Source: Aestuariivita boseongensis
Lineage (GTDB): Bacteria; Pseudomonadota; Alphaproteobacteria; Rhodobacterales; Rhodobacteraceae
Direction: 5' to 3'
DNA length: 60,419 bases
Assembly: GCF_001262635.1 (NCBI RefSeq)
Contig: NZ_JXYH01000021.1
Coordinates: forward strand, 1 to 60,419
Shown here one piece after another: positions 52,650 to 60,419 of this stretch (positions are counted from its first letter, which is position 1; each line of letters begins with the position of its first letter). The notes beneath the pieces are model-generated. The model was not told the DNA's origin. It saw nothing but the letters and a program-made list of their open reading frames with translations, and did not search any database. The translations under genes and the position numbers were made by a program.

Positions 52650-53426
52650 TCAGATCGCGCGCCCGGAGAAAGGCTTTTCGAAAAGCCTTCCCCGCGCAAA
52701 CGCCTCTGCTGGGCCCGTGACCAAAGCCTGCCCTGCAAGACCGGCCATATGCCAGCCGATCACCAGATTGCTTGACAGCACCGGTACGCCCAACGCGTCC
52801 TCCAACGGTTTGATCGCATCGAGCGTGCGCAGATTGGTGCAGGACAGAAACAGCCCATCCACCTGCGCATCACGCATCAGATCGCGCGCAGCTGCCTCGA
52901 TCGACGCGCGGTCGATGCGGACCACGCGCGCCTCTTCCGCCTCGTGGAACGATCCGAAGACGGGTGTGTCCACCCCGGCCTCGGCCAATACGCGGCGCAG
53001 AGTGTCCGACACTTCGGCCACATAAGGCGAAAGGATCGCGATCCGGCGCAGCCCCAAGGTATCGCAGGCTGCCAGAAGCGCACTGACCGGCTGGGTCACC
53101 GCGCGGGTGCGGGTGCCCGCCTGCACATGGCGGGTCACGACCTCCACCCCGATTTCAGCGGTCCCGGATGTGCAGCCATAGCCCACAACGTCATACATCA
53201 CCTGCGGTGGCAACAATGACGCGGCCTGTGTCAGATGCCGCTCCATCTGTGCGAGGTTTTCAGAGGTCACCTCCGCCGCGCTGGGCACGCGGCTGACATA
53301 GAGCTCTGAGCCAGAGGGCAGCATCCGCCGCAAATCGCTTTCGATGGTCTGGTCGCTTTGCAGCGCCACAAGGCCCAGGAAAGGGCCATCCGACGGCGTC
53401 AGATCATAGGGGTAGGGCGCGCTCAT
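52650..53426 (-). CDS. Asp/Glu racemase-fold protein (EutA / maleate isomerase-like)
   Basis: A 258-aa protein with two cysteine motifs, GYGCTSGTAE (Cys85) and LSCTNLRT (Cys196), set as in maleate isomerase, arylmalonate decarboxylase and EutA of ectoine use. The start overlaps the M24 gene stop by 4 nt. It acts with the PLP lyase and the M24 hydrolase upstream; the substrate may be a compatible-solute breakdown product, but this is not proved. A palindrome (52670-52689) is inside its last codons. Confidence 0.82.
   Translation of the reverse strand: MSAPYPYDLTPSDGPFLGLVALQSDQTIESDLRRMLPSGSELYVSRVPSAAEVTSENLAQMERHLTQAASLLPPQVMYDVVGYGCTSGTAEIGVEVVTRHVQAGTRTRAVTQPVSALLAACDTLGLRRIAILSPYVAEVSDTLRRVLAEAGVDTPVFGSFHEAEEARVVRIDRASIEAAARDLMRDAQVDGLFLSCTNLRTLDAIKPLEDALGVPVLSSNLVIGWHMAGLAGQALVTGPAEAFARGRLFEKPFSGRAI
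52670..52689. repeat. Perfect 20-nt palindrome inside the 3' end of the racemase-like gene
   Basis: AAGGCTTTTCGAAAAGCCTT reads the same on both strands. It encodes the residues around FEKPF near the C-terminus. It nearly repeats the core of the 52618-52639 palindrome, with C/G for T/A at two positions. Confidence 0.7.
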
Positions 53427-54565
53427 CCGTCCAGCACCTCGATGTCAGGACCCCGCGGGGTCGAAAGCCATTCCGCCCCCTCATCAGTGATGACGATGTT
53501 TTCCTCATGCACCATGATCCTGCCCCCGCCCAGATCCACGCCCGGCTCCAGCGTCAATACCATGCCGGGCTTTAACACCGTCTGATCCGCCGGGATCAGC
53601 GAGGGCCACTCCGTCAACTGCATCCCCAGCCCATGGCCCAGACGCCCCGCATCCGACCCGCCCGCACCGCCGGTGCAGACTACGTCCATGGCGTGAAACA
53701 GATCCGCCGCCGTCGCACCCGGTCGCGCGGCGTCAAAGCCCGCGCTGGTTGCGGCGATCAGCGTTGCATGCGCATCGGCCACCGCAGCGCTGGGCGGCCC
53801 GACCGAGAAATTCCGGTCGAAGTCGCAAAAATACCCCTCCCGCACCAGTCCGGTATCCAGCATCAGCAAATCGCCCGGGCAAAGCGGCTCCGGCCCGGCC
53901 GGAGAGATCACATCGGCATATCCCCCTGCCTCCGCTGCGCCCGCCAGATAGGGCACCCAATCGGCCCCCTCATCAAGGCACAGCATCTGGAAACGGCGGA
54001 ACACCTGATCCAGTCCCACAGCTGCGCGCGCGATCTCGGGCACACGGGCGAAGGCGCGGTCGGCAATGGCGCAGGCCGCGCGGATCTTGGCGATCTCGGG
54101 CGCGGACTTTACCAGCCGCAACGCGCGCATCAGCCCACCATCACTTACCAGAGTGACCGCGTTTCGCACCCGGTCCAGATCGGAAAGCGGCAGGCGCATA
54201 TGTGTCTCGTGCCCCGTCGGAGTGGCGATCTGACCGTCCCGGCCCGCCAGCTCGCGCAGCGTGGCCACCAGAAGGGTGATGCCGTCATCCTCAAGATCCG
54301 GCGCGCGCCAGGTGCGGATATCCGTGACCCAGCCGCGCGCCATCAGTGGTGCGCCGATCGAAGGGATCACCGCCACGGGGCGGCCCTGCCGTGGCACGAT
54401 CACGAACCAGGGCCGGGTCGGGCTTTCCCAGAAGCGCGTCAGAAATCCGGTGAAATAGCGCACCTCAGGCTCGGTTGTCAGCAACAAGGCATCAAAGCCC
54501 TGTCGCGCCATTTCGGCCTGCGCGCGGGCCGTGCGGGCCTCATATTCTGCTTGCGCGAAGATCAC
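53423..54565 (-). CDS. M24-family metallohydrolase (Xaa-Pro peptidase/creatinase-like)
   Basis: A 380-aa pita-bread-fold protein with an N-terminal creatinase-like domain and a catalytic domain. All five metal ligands are present: the two Asp in MLDTGLVREGYFCDFDRN, the His in GRLGHGLGMQLTEWPS, and the Glu in TLEPGVDLG and MVHEENIVIT. Relatives include proline dipeptidases and ectoine hydrolase (DoeA/EutD). A GTG start at 54565 overlaps the PLP-lyase stop (GTGA); the ATG at 54622 is not credible. Confidence 0.88.
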   Translation of the reverse strand: MIFAQAEYEARTARAQAEMARQGFDALLLTTEPEVRYFTGFLTRFWESPTRPWFVIVPRQGRPVAVIPSIGAPLMARGWVTDIRTWRAPDLEDDGITLLVATLRELAGRDGQIATPTGHETHMRLPLSDLDRVRNAVTLVSDGGLMRALRLVKSAPEIAKIRAACAIADRAFARVPEIARAAVGLDQVFRRFQMLCLDEGADWVPYLAGAAEAGGYADVISPAGPEPLCPGDLLMLDTGLVREGYFCDFDRNFSVGPPSAAVADAHATLIAATSAGFDAARPGATAADLFHAMDVVCTGGAGGSDAGRLGHGLGMQLTEWPSLIPADQTVLKPGMVLTLEPGVDLGGGRIMVHEENIVITDEGAEWLSTPRGPDIEVLDG

Positions 54566-55626
54566 GCCTCCGGCCCTTCGCTCAGGATCACCAGAACGCG
54601 GGACGCCGCATCCAGCCCGCAAAGCCCCTGATGGTCTGCCAGGGCTGCAGCCAGCCCCGCCACGCCGGACGGGGTGGTCTCAAACCCCATCGCCGCCATC
54701 GCATCGGTGGCCTCTTGCGCCTCCTCCTCGGAGATCAGGGCAAACCCGTCGGCATCCCGCGCCAGCCCTTTCAGCGCAATCAGAGAGGCCTCCTTGCAAT
54801 CCAGCCGCCCCATGGCCGAGGCCGGACCTTGCGTCGCCACGAAACGCCCAGCCCGGATGGAGGCCTCAAGCGCCGGTGCCGCCTTGGGCTCCACCACGAT
54901 GATCTGCGGGGCGTCGCCCCAGTGATCGCGCGCGATGGCCGCACATGCGCCGGCCAGACCGCCGACACCGGCCTGCAGGAAGATATGCGTGGGGCTTTCC
55001 GGCACTTGACCGAAAGCCTCTGCCATCAGCGCAAGATATCCCTCCATCAGACGGTGGGGCGCGTCCATGTATCCCGGCCAGGAACTGTCCGACAAAAGCT
55101 GCCAGCCCTTGTCCTGCGCGGCCCTTGCCGCCGCTGCCATGCTGTCTTCGTATATGGCACCTTCGCGCACAACCTCGGCCCCCTTGGCGCGCAGCCGTTC
55201 GGCAAAGGCTTCCGGCACCGTGTCGGCGATATAGACAACCGCCCGTGCGCCAAAGACCCGTGCGCCTGCGGCCACCGACATGCCGTGATTGCCCGCGCTG
55301 GCAGTGACATAGGTGCGCCCGGCCAGCGCCGTCTGCGGTGCGTCGGGATTTGCCGCCATCGCGTCATGGGCAATCACATAAGCCGCGCCAAGCGCCTTGA
55401 AACTGCCCAGCCCCATGCGCCCGCGTTCATCCTTGATCCAACACGCGGCCACCCCCAGCTGGTTGGCCAGCTCGGCGTGATCGACCAGTGGTGTGGGTGC
55501 ATAAGCCGGGCAGCGCCGCAACAGCGCCAACGGGGCTTCGGCATCTACCGAAGGCGCGGGAACCTCTGCGCCGATGTCAAAGGTGGGGCCGTCGCCGCCG
55601 CGAAAGGGGTTGGGGGTCAGTTTCAT
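54562..55626 (-). CDS. PLP-dependent lyase, diaminopropionate ammonia-lyase/threonine dehydratase type
   Basis: A 354-aa fold-type II PLP enzyme. The PLP lysine is residue 77 in GLGSFKALGAAY; TASAGNHGMSVAAGARVFGA and the glycine loop LQAGVGGLAGACAA follow. The KDERGRMGLGSFKALG pattern is that of diaminopropionate ammonia-lyases; EutB of ectoine use is an alternative. The start at 55626 has AGGAC upstream. It is first in a three-gene coupled operon with the M24 and racemase-fold genes. Confidence 0.85.
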   Translation of the reverse strand: MKLTPNPFRGGDGPTFDIGAEVPAPSVDAEAPLALLRRCPAYAPTPLVDHAELANQLGVAACWIKDERGRMGLGSFKALGAAYVIAHDAMAANPDAPQTALAGRTYVTASAGNHGMSVAAGARVFGARAVVYIADTVPEAFAERLRAKGAEVVREGAIYEDSMAAAARAAQDKGWQLLSDSSWPGYMDAPHRLMEGYLALMAEAFGQVPESPTHIFLQAGVGGLAGACAAIARDHWGDAPQIIVVEPKAAPALEASIRAGRFVATQGPASAMGRLDCKEASLIALKGLARDADGFALISEEEAQEATDAMAAMGFETTPSGVAGLAAALADHQGLCGLDAASRVLVILSEGPEA

Positions 55627-55746
55627 GCCAGTCCTGTCTTTCCGGGCCATCTGGTCACAGCGCGGGCCTGCGCGTCAACCGTCCCAATGCGGCGCAGTTT
55701 GATCTTGCCCCGGATGGCGGGGCGCTATACCCGTATACCCATGCAT

Positions 55747-55901
55747 ACGGGAGAATCGACACATGTCGGTGCCGAAGGAGCAACCGCCCCGGAAACTCTC
55801 AGGCCCAAGGACCGGACGCACATCGACAAGACTCTGGAGAGATCCTGACACCGATCAGGGCGCCGAAGGGATAACGATCTCAGGCGAAAGGACAGAGGGG
55901 G
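55747..55901 (+). ncRNA. Tandem glycine riboswitch upstream of gcvTHP
   Basis: Two glycine aptamers stand in series. The first (about 55747-55820) begins CGGGAGAATC and contains GCCGAAGGAGCAA and AACTCTCAGGC. The second (about 55830-55901) has CTGGAGAGATCC, GCGCCGAAGGGATAACG and CTCAGGCGAAAGGACAGAGG. The paired GCCGAAGG and CTCAGGC signatures are those of gcvT-type glycine riboswitches, which turn on the operon when glycine is plentiful. A -10-like TATACC occurs at 55726, but no clear -35 goes with it. Confidence 0.92.
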
Positions 55902-55926
55902 CATCTGAAACACCCTGCCATCGTGC

Positions 55927-55989
55927 GGAGGAGGATGCCGAATGACCAGACACATGATCCAACAGGCAGTCAGGGCGCGCCATGACTGA
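55927..55989 (+). promoter_or_regulatory. gcvT translation-start region with strong SD and overlapping short leader frames
   Basis: GGAGGAGG (55927-55934) is far too distant (47 nt) to serve the gcvT ATG at 55982. It is ideally placed for an ATG at 55942, giving a 15-codon frame ([15 protein letters not shown]) whose TGA at 55987 overlaps the gcvT start. A second ATG at 55935 gives a 16-codon frame ending in an ATGA overlap with gcvT. Translation of a short leader may thus feed gcvT, which itself has only AGGG nearby. Confidence 0.4.
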
Positions 55990-57103
55990 TCTGCACCGCA
56001 CACCGCTTTACGATCTGCATCTGGAGCTGGGTGCAAAAATGGTGCCCTTTGCGGGTTATGAGATGCCGGTGCAGTATCCCGCGGGCGTGATGAAGGAACA
56101 TCTGCACACTCGCGCGGCCGCCGGGCTCTTCGACGTCAGCCATATGGGACAGGTCCTGATTTCCGGCAGCAATTGGGAAGAGGTCGCAAGCGCCTTCGAA
56201 ACCCTTGTGCCGCAAAATGTGCTGGGTCTGGCCGATGGCCGCCAGCGATACGGGTTTTTCACCACGCCCATGGGAGGGATCGCCGATGACCTGATGTTCG
56301 CCCGGCGCGGTGATGCGCTGTTTGTCGTGATCAACGCCGCCTGCAAGGAAGACGACATCGCCCATATGCGCGCGAACCTGCCCGCATCCCTAACAATTGA
56401 CGAACTGGACCGCGCCTTGATCGCTCTGCAGGGCCCGGCCTCCGAAGCGGTGCTGGCCGCGCTGGATCCCGCTGCGGCGGACATGCGGTTCATGGATGTG
56501 CGTGCCTTGACGCTGGACGGGATCGAGGTCTGGGCCTCCCGCTCCGGTTACACCGGCGAGGACGGGTACGAGATTTCGGTGGCCCCGGGTCAGGCCACCC
56601 CACTGGCGCGCAAGCTGCTGGAGCATACGCAGGTCGAACCCATTGGCCTTGGCGCGCGTGACAGCCTGCGTCTGGAGGCTGGCCTCTGCCTTTACGGCCA
56701 TGACATCGACACAACCACCACACCCGTCGAAGCGGGCCTGAGCTGGGCGATCCAGACCATCCGCCGCGCCGGTGGCGCGCGCGCAGGCGGTTTTCCCGGC
56801 GCCGATATCATCCTGCCGCAACTGACCGCCGTGACCGAACGCAGCCGCGTGGGCCTTCTGCCCGAAGGCCGCGCGCCCATGCGTGAAGGTGTGCCCCTTT
56901 TCAGCGATCTGGAAGGAGGCGAACCGGTCGGCCACATCACCTCCGGCGGGTTTGGCCCGACGGTGGGCGGTCCCGTCGCCATGGGGTATTTGCCTACGGA
57001 TCTTTGCGCACCGGGCACACATGTGTTCGGCGAACTCAGGGGCAAACGTTTGCCCCTCGTCACCACCCCGCTGCCCTTCGTGGCGGCCAATTTCAAACGG
57101 TAA
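55982..57103 (+). CDS. gcvT: Glycine cleavage system T protein (aminomethyltransferase)
   Basis: A 373-aa aminomethyltransferase. Marks are [63 protein letters not shown] and [13 protein letters not shown]. It transfers the methylene carbon from the H-protein-bound intermediate to THF and releases ammonia. It is first in gcvTHP, under the glycine riboswitch. Confidence 0.96.
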   Translation: MTDLHRTPLYDLHLELGAKMVPFAGYEMPVQYPAGVMKEHLHTRAAAGLFDVSHMGQVLISGSNWEEVASAFETLVPQNVLGLADGRQRYGFFTTPMGGIADDLMFARRGDALFVVINAACKEDDIAHMRANLPASLTIDELDRALIALQGPASEAVLAALDPAAADMRFMDVRALTLDGIEVWASRSGYTGEDGYEISVAPGQATPLARKLLEHTQVEPIGLGARDSLRLEAGLCLYGHDIDTTTTPVEAGLSWAIQTIRRAGGARAGGFPGADIILPQLTAVTERSRVGLLPEGRAPMREGVPLFSDLEGGEPVGHITSGGFGPTVGGPVAMGYLPTDLCAPGTHVFGELRGKRLPLVTTPLPFVAANFKR

Positions 57104-57122
57104 GGAACAGGGACGTCTCACC

Positions 57123-57482
57123 ATGAAATACACCGAAGAACATGAATGGCTGATGGAAGAGGGCGATCTGATCGTCGTGGGCATCACCGAACACGCCGCC
57201 GAACAGCTGGGCGATGTGGTCTTTGTCGAACTGCCCGAAGTCGGCACCGAGGTCAGCAAGGATGAGGAGATCGTGGTGATCGAAAGCGTCAAGGCGGCTT
57301 CCGACATCCTCGCGCCGCTGGACGGAGAGATTGTCGAGGTGAACGAGGCCATTGTGGACGCGCCAGCCAAGGTCAATGAAGACCCCGAAGGCGAGGCGTG
57401 GTTCTTCAAGATCAATCCATCGGACCTGTCGCAGATGGACGACTATATGGATGAGGCTGCCTACAAGGATTTCATTGGCTGA
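57123..57482 (+). CDS. gcvH: Glycine cleavage system H protein
   Basis: A 119-aa lipoyl carrier. The lipoylated lysine is residue 57 in [34 protein letters not shown] precedes it and [11 protein letters not shown] follows. It shuttles the aminomethyl group among P, T and L proteins. It starts 19 nt after gcvT. Confidence 0.97.
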   Translation: MKYTEEHEWLMEEGDLIVVGITEHAAEQLGDVVFVELPEVGTEVSKDEEIVVIESVKAASDILAPLDGEIVEVNEAIVDAPAKVNEDPEGEAWFFKINPSDLSQMDDYMDEAAYKDFIG

Positions 57483-57509
57483 TGCCCGGCCGGCGTCTGA
57501 CGTCGGATT

Positions 57510-57533
57510 GGGTATTTGTGGCCAGAAAGAAGC
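57510..57533 (+). repeat. Intergenic repeat, half-copy (copy 3)
   Basis: GGGTATTT (57510-57517), a three-base spacer GTG, and GCCAGAAAGAAGC (57521-57533) repeat the left arm of the element at 32944-32967 with one base changed. The right arm is absent, so no hairpin forms. It lies between gcvH and gcvP. Confidence 0.7.
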
Positions 57534-57558
57534 AGCATTTCGCGAGGAGCGCACGCGC

Positions 57559-60408
57559 ATGACCTTCACCCCCACCGATTACCTGCCCTATGATTTTGCC
57601 AATCGCCGCCATATCGGCCCCAGCCCGGCCGAGATGGAGGAAATGCTTTCTGTGCTGGGGGTATCGTCTCTTGATCAACTGATCGATGAAACCGTGCCCG
57701 AAGCGATCCGACAGAAAGAGCCGCTGAATTTCGGCAAGGCTCTGTCGGAACGAGAGCTTTTGCACCACATGCGGCAGGTGGCGGCCAAGAACAAGGTCTT
57801 GGTCAGCCTGATCGGGCAGGGGTATCACGGCACGGTCACACCTCCGGCAATACAGCGGAACATTCTGGAAAACCCGGCCTGGTACACGGCCTACACGCCC
57901 TACCAGCCCGAGATTTCACAGGGCCGTCTTGAAGCACTTCTGAATTTCCAGACCATGATCTCGGACCTGACCGGGCTTGAGATCGCCAATGCCTCGCTGC
58001 TGGACGAGGCCACCGCCTGCGCGGAGGCCATGACAATGGCGCAGCGCGTGGCCAAGTCGAAAGCCACCGCGTTCTTTGTCGATGAAAATTGCCACCCGCA
58101 GAACATCGCCGTGATCCAGACCCGGGCCGCGCCGCTGGGCATTGAGGTGATTGTGGGCGATCCCGACGCGATGGAGGCCGACAAGGTCTTCGGTGCGATC
58201 TTCCAGTTCCCCGGCACCTATGGCCACCTGCGCGATTTCACCACCCAGATTGCGGCGCTGCACGAGGCCAAGGCCATCGGCGTGATTTCCGCTGATCCGC
58301 TGTCTTTGACGCTCTTCAAGGAACCCGGCGCAATGGGCGCGGATATCGCGGTGGGCAGCGCCCAGCGGTTCGGTGTGCCCATGGGCTATGGCGGTCCGCA
58401 TGCGGCTTACATGGCCACCAAACAGGCCTATGCCCGGTCGATGCCGGGCCGCATCGTCGGTGTCTCCATCGACAGCCACGGCAACCGTGCCTATCGCCTG
58501 TCGCTCCAGACCCGCGAACAGCATATCCGCCGCGAAAAGGCCACGTCCAATGTCTGCACCGCGCAAGCGCTGCTGGCCGTGATGGCCTCGTTCTATGCGG
58601 TCTTCCACGGACCAGAAGGCCTGAAAGCCATCGCGCAGCGGATCCACCGCAAGACCGCGCGCCTCGCCGAAGGGCTGAAACAGGCCGGTTTCGACGTCCG
58701 CCCCGCCACCTTCTTCGACACGATCACAGTGGAGGTCGGCCCGCTGCAACAGGCCGTCCTCAAATCGGCGGTGGATGAGGGCGTGAACCTGCGCGCCGTC
58801 GGCACAACCAAAGTGGGCATCACCCTGGACGAGGCCACACGGCCGGCAGTGATCGAATCCGTCTGGCGCGCCTTCGGCATCGAACGGGCCGACAAGGATT
58901 ACACGCCCCATTACCACGTCCCCGAAAAGCTGATCCGCGAGACCGAGTATCTCACCCACCCGATCTTCCACATGAACCGGGCCGAAACCGAGATGATGCG
59001 CTACATGCGCCGCCTCGCCGACCGTGACCTTGCGTTGGATCGCGCGATGATCCCGCTGGGGTCGTGCACGATGAAGCTGAATTCGGCGGCCGAAATGATG
59101 CCGGTCAGCTGGCGCGAATTCTCGCTCCTGCATCCCTTCTGCCCGACCGATCAGGCCGCGGGTTATACCCACCTGATCGAGGATCTGAGCCAGAAGCTTT
59201 GCGATATCACCGGCTATGCCGCCATCTCCATGCAGCCCAATTCTGGCGCGCAGGGCGAGTATGCGGGCCTCCTGACCATTGCCGCCTATCACCGCGCGCA
59301 GGGGCAGGGGCACCGCAATGTCTGCCTCATCCCGATGAGCGCCCATGGCACGAACCCGGCCTCAGCGCAGATGGTGGGTTGGAAGGTCGTGCCGGTGAAA
59401 TCGGCCGACAACGGCGATATCGATCTCGACGATTTCCGCGCCAAGGCCGAACAGCATTCCGAAAACCTTGCGGGTTGCATGATCACCTACCCCTCGACCC
59501 ACGGCGTGTTCGAGGAAACCGTGACCGAGGTTTGCGACATAACGCACAAACATGGCGGCCAGGTCTATATCGACGGGGCCAATATGAACGCGATGGTGGG
59601 GCTATCACGCCCCGGAGACCTGGGCGGTGATGTAAGCCATCTCAACCTTCACAAAACCTTCTGCATCCCTCATGGCGGCGGCGGCCCCGGCATGGGTCCC
59701 ATCGGCGTGAAGGAACACCTAGTCCCGCATCTGCCCGGCCATCCGATGACCGGCGGCGATCAGGGCCCGGTATCGGCCGCGCCTTTCGGCTCTCCGTCTC
59801 TGCTGCCGATCAGCTGGGCCTATTGTCTGATGATGGGCGGCGAAGGTCTGACCCAGGCCACCCGTGTCGCGATCCTGAACGCCAATTACATCGCCAAACG
59901 GCTGGAGGGTGCGTTTGATGTGCTCTATCGCGGGCGTCAGGGCCGCATCGCGCATGAATGCATCATCGACACACGGCCTTACGCCGAAAGTGCCGGTGTG
60001 ACCGTGGACGATATTGCCAAACGCCTGATCGACAATGGCTTTCACGCCCCCACGATGAGCTGGCCCGTGGCAGGCACCTTGATGATCGAACCGACGGAGA
60101 GCGAGACCAAGGCCGAGCTTGACCGCTTCTGCGACGCCATGCTCGCCATCCGCGCCGAGATCGCCGAGATCGAAGAGGGCAAGATCGACCGCGAGGTGAA
60201 CCCCCTGAAACTCGCCCCCCACACGATGGAGGATCTGGTGCGCGACTGGGACCGTCCTTACACCCGCGAACAAGGCTGCTTTCCCCCGGGTGCGTTCCGG
60301 GTGGACAAATACTGGCCGCCGGTGAACCGGGTGGACAACGCCTGGGGCGACCGCCATCTGGTGTGTACCTGCCCTCCGATGGAGGAGTATGCGGAGGCGG
60401 CGGAGTAG
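57559..60408 (+). CDS. gcvP: Glycine cleavage system P protein (glycine dehydrogenase, decarboxylating)
   Basis: A 949-aa PLP enzyme with the two homologous halves fused, as in most proteobacteria. The PLP lysine is residue 699 in [17 protein letters not shown]. Other marks are [14 protein letters not shown] at the start, [16 protein letters not shown]-like [20 protein letters not shown], and [10 protein letters not shown]-like [15 protein letters not shown]. It decarboxylates glycine and passes the aminomethyl group to GcvH. The start at 57559 follows GAGGAGCG; the frame is open further upstream into gcvH and that extension was rejected. Confidence 0.97.
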   Translation: MTFTPTDYLPYDFANRRHIGPSPAEMEEMLSVLGVSSLDQLIDETVPEAIRQKEPLNFGKALSERELLHHMRQVAAKNKVLVSLIGQGYHGTVTPPAIQRNILENPAWYTAYTPYQPEISQGRLEALLNFQTMISDLTGLEIANASLLDEATACAEAMTMAQRVAKSKATAFFVDENCHPQNIAVIQTRAAPLGIEVIVGDPDAMEADKVFGAIFQFPGTYGHLRDFTTQIAALHEAKAIGVISADPLSLTLFKEPGAMGADIAVGSAQRFGVPMGYGGPHAAYMATKQAYARSMPGRIVGVSIDSHGNRAYRLSLQTREQHIRREKATSNVCTAQALLAVMASFYAVFHGPEGLKAIAQRIHRKTARLAEGLKQAGFDVRPATFFDTITVEVGPLQQAVLKSAVDEGVNLRAVGTTKVGITLDEATRPAVIESVWRAFGIERADKDYTPHYHVPEKLIRETEYLTHPIFHMNRAETEMMRYMRRLADRDLALDRAMIPLGSCTMKLNSAAEMMPVSWREFSLLHPFCPTDQAAGYTHLIEDLSQKLCDITGYAAISMQPNSGAQGEYAGLLTIAAYHRAQGQGHRNVCLIPMSAHGTNPASAQMVGWKVVPVKSADNGDIDLDDFRAKAEQHSENLAGCMITYPSTHGVFEETVTEVCDITHKHGGQVYIDGANMNAMVGLSRPGDLGGDVSHLNLHKTFCIPHGGGGPGMGPIGVKEHLVPHLPGHPMTGGDQGPVSAAPFGSPSLLPISWAYCLMMGGEGLTQATRVAILNANYIAKRLEGAFDVLYRGRQGRIAHECIIDTRPYAESAGVTVDDIAKRLIDNGFHAPTMSWPVAGTLMIEPTESETKAELDRFCDAMLAIRAEIAEIEEGKIDREVNPLKLAPHTMEDLVRDWDRPYTREQGCFPPGAFRVDKYWPPVNRVDNAWGDRHLVCTCPPMEEYAEAAE

Positions 60409-60419
60409 GGCGGGACTTG

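Noticed and set aside
52650-55626. Naming the trio eutA/eutD/eutB
   Set aside because: The PLP enzyme pattern fits diaminopropionate ammonia-lyase as well or better, and eutC/eutE are absent, so gene symbols would overstate the case.
55763-55945. 60-codon open frame over the glycine riboswitch
   Set aside because: Its bases are explained by the aptamer signatures, and it has no ribosome site.
1-60419. CRISPR arrays, insertion sequences, tRNA or rRNA genes, prophage
   Set aside because: No regularly spaced repeats, transposase motifs, tRNA cloverleaf signatures or phage genes were noticed on either strand; short tRNA genes were checked only by eye.

Overview
The window looks like a chromosomal piece of a marine Rhodobacteraceae (Roseobacter-group) alphaproteobacterium. 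It has high GC, short gene gaps with many ATGA/GTGA stop-start overlaps, a Tad pilus locus, an aa3-type cytochrome oxidase assembly operon without ctaD, osmolyte and C1 catabolism genes, and a catabolic operon for an aromatic acid activated as its CoA thioester. I see no rRNA, tRNA, CRISPR array, insertion sequence or prophage. Most of the window reads as ordinary chromosome with accessory catabolic islands.

Layout. 1-2.8 kb (minus): the start of a PdeM-type phosphoesterase and a ligase-associated DEXH helicase. 2.9-16.0 kb (minus): a Tad/Flp pilus locus read right to left: two Flp-like pilins, cpaB, cpaC, an OmpA-type lipoprotein, cpaE, cpaF, tadB, tadC, two TPR lipoproteins, a prepilin peptidase, an AAA ATPase and a hydroxyacid dehydrogenase. 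Hairpin terminators divide it into expression tiers. 16.3-19.8 kb: a lytic transglycosylase (plus), then a minus-strand operon scoA / LOV sensor / scoB / small GNAT. 19.9-25.3 kb (minus): topA, dprA, tldD. 25.5-32.9 kb (plus): ctaC, ctaB, a 53-aa membrane protein, ctaG, ctaE, SURF1, thrC, an M16 peptidase and a RimJ-like GNAT. A perfect FNR-type box lies between tldD and ctaC.

33.0-39.0 kb (minus): a tightly overlapping four-gene operon of a dimethylglycine/sarcosine dehydrogenase-type fusion, an MttB-superfamily methyltransferase without pyrrolysine, a TetR regulator and a DAO-type oxidase. It suggests N-methyl compound demethylation. 39.2-52.6 kb (plus): a 14-gene operon that resembles aerobic 2-aminobenzoyl-CoA (or salicylyl-CoA) degradation. 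It holds a bifunctional monooxygenase/OYE-type reductase, SDR, MarR regulator, enoyl-CoA hydratase, acyl-CoA dehydrogenase, aryl-CoA ligase, a complete branched-chain-type ABC importer, a BKACE (DUF849) enzyme, a thioesterase and a RidA deaminase. 52.65-55.6 kb (minus): a PLP lyase, an M24 peptidase-fold hydrolase and an Asp/Glu-racemase-fold protein, translationally coupled. 55.7-60.4 kb (plus): a tandem glycine riboswitch followed by gcvT-gcvH-gcvP, which could take up the glycine made by the demethylation genes.

The most unusual item is the LOV-domain protein placed between the two subunits of a 3-oxoacid CoA-transferase. It keeps the flavin-adduct cysteine and the ATPase boxes but has lost the phospho-accepting histidine. 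Next in interest are the MttB-like/DMGDH-like operon and the BKACE and RidA genes built into the aryl-CoA operon.
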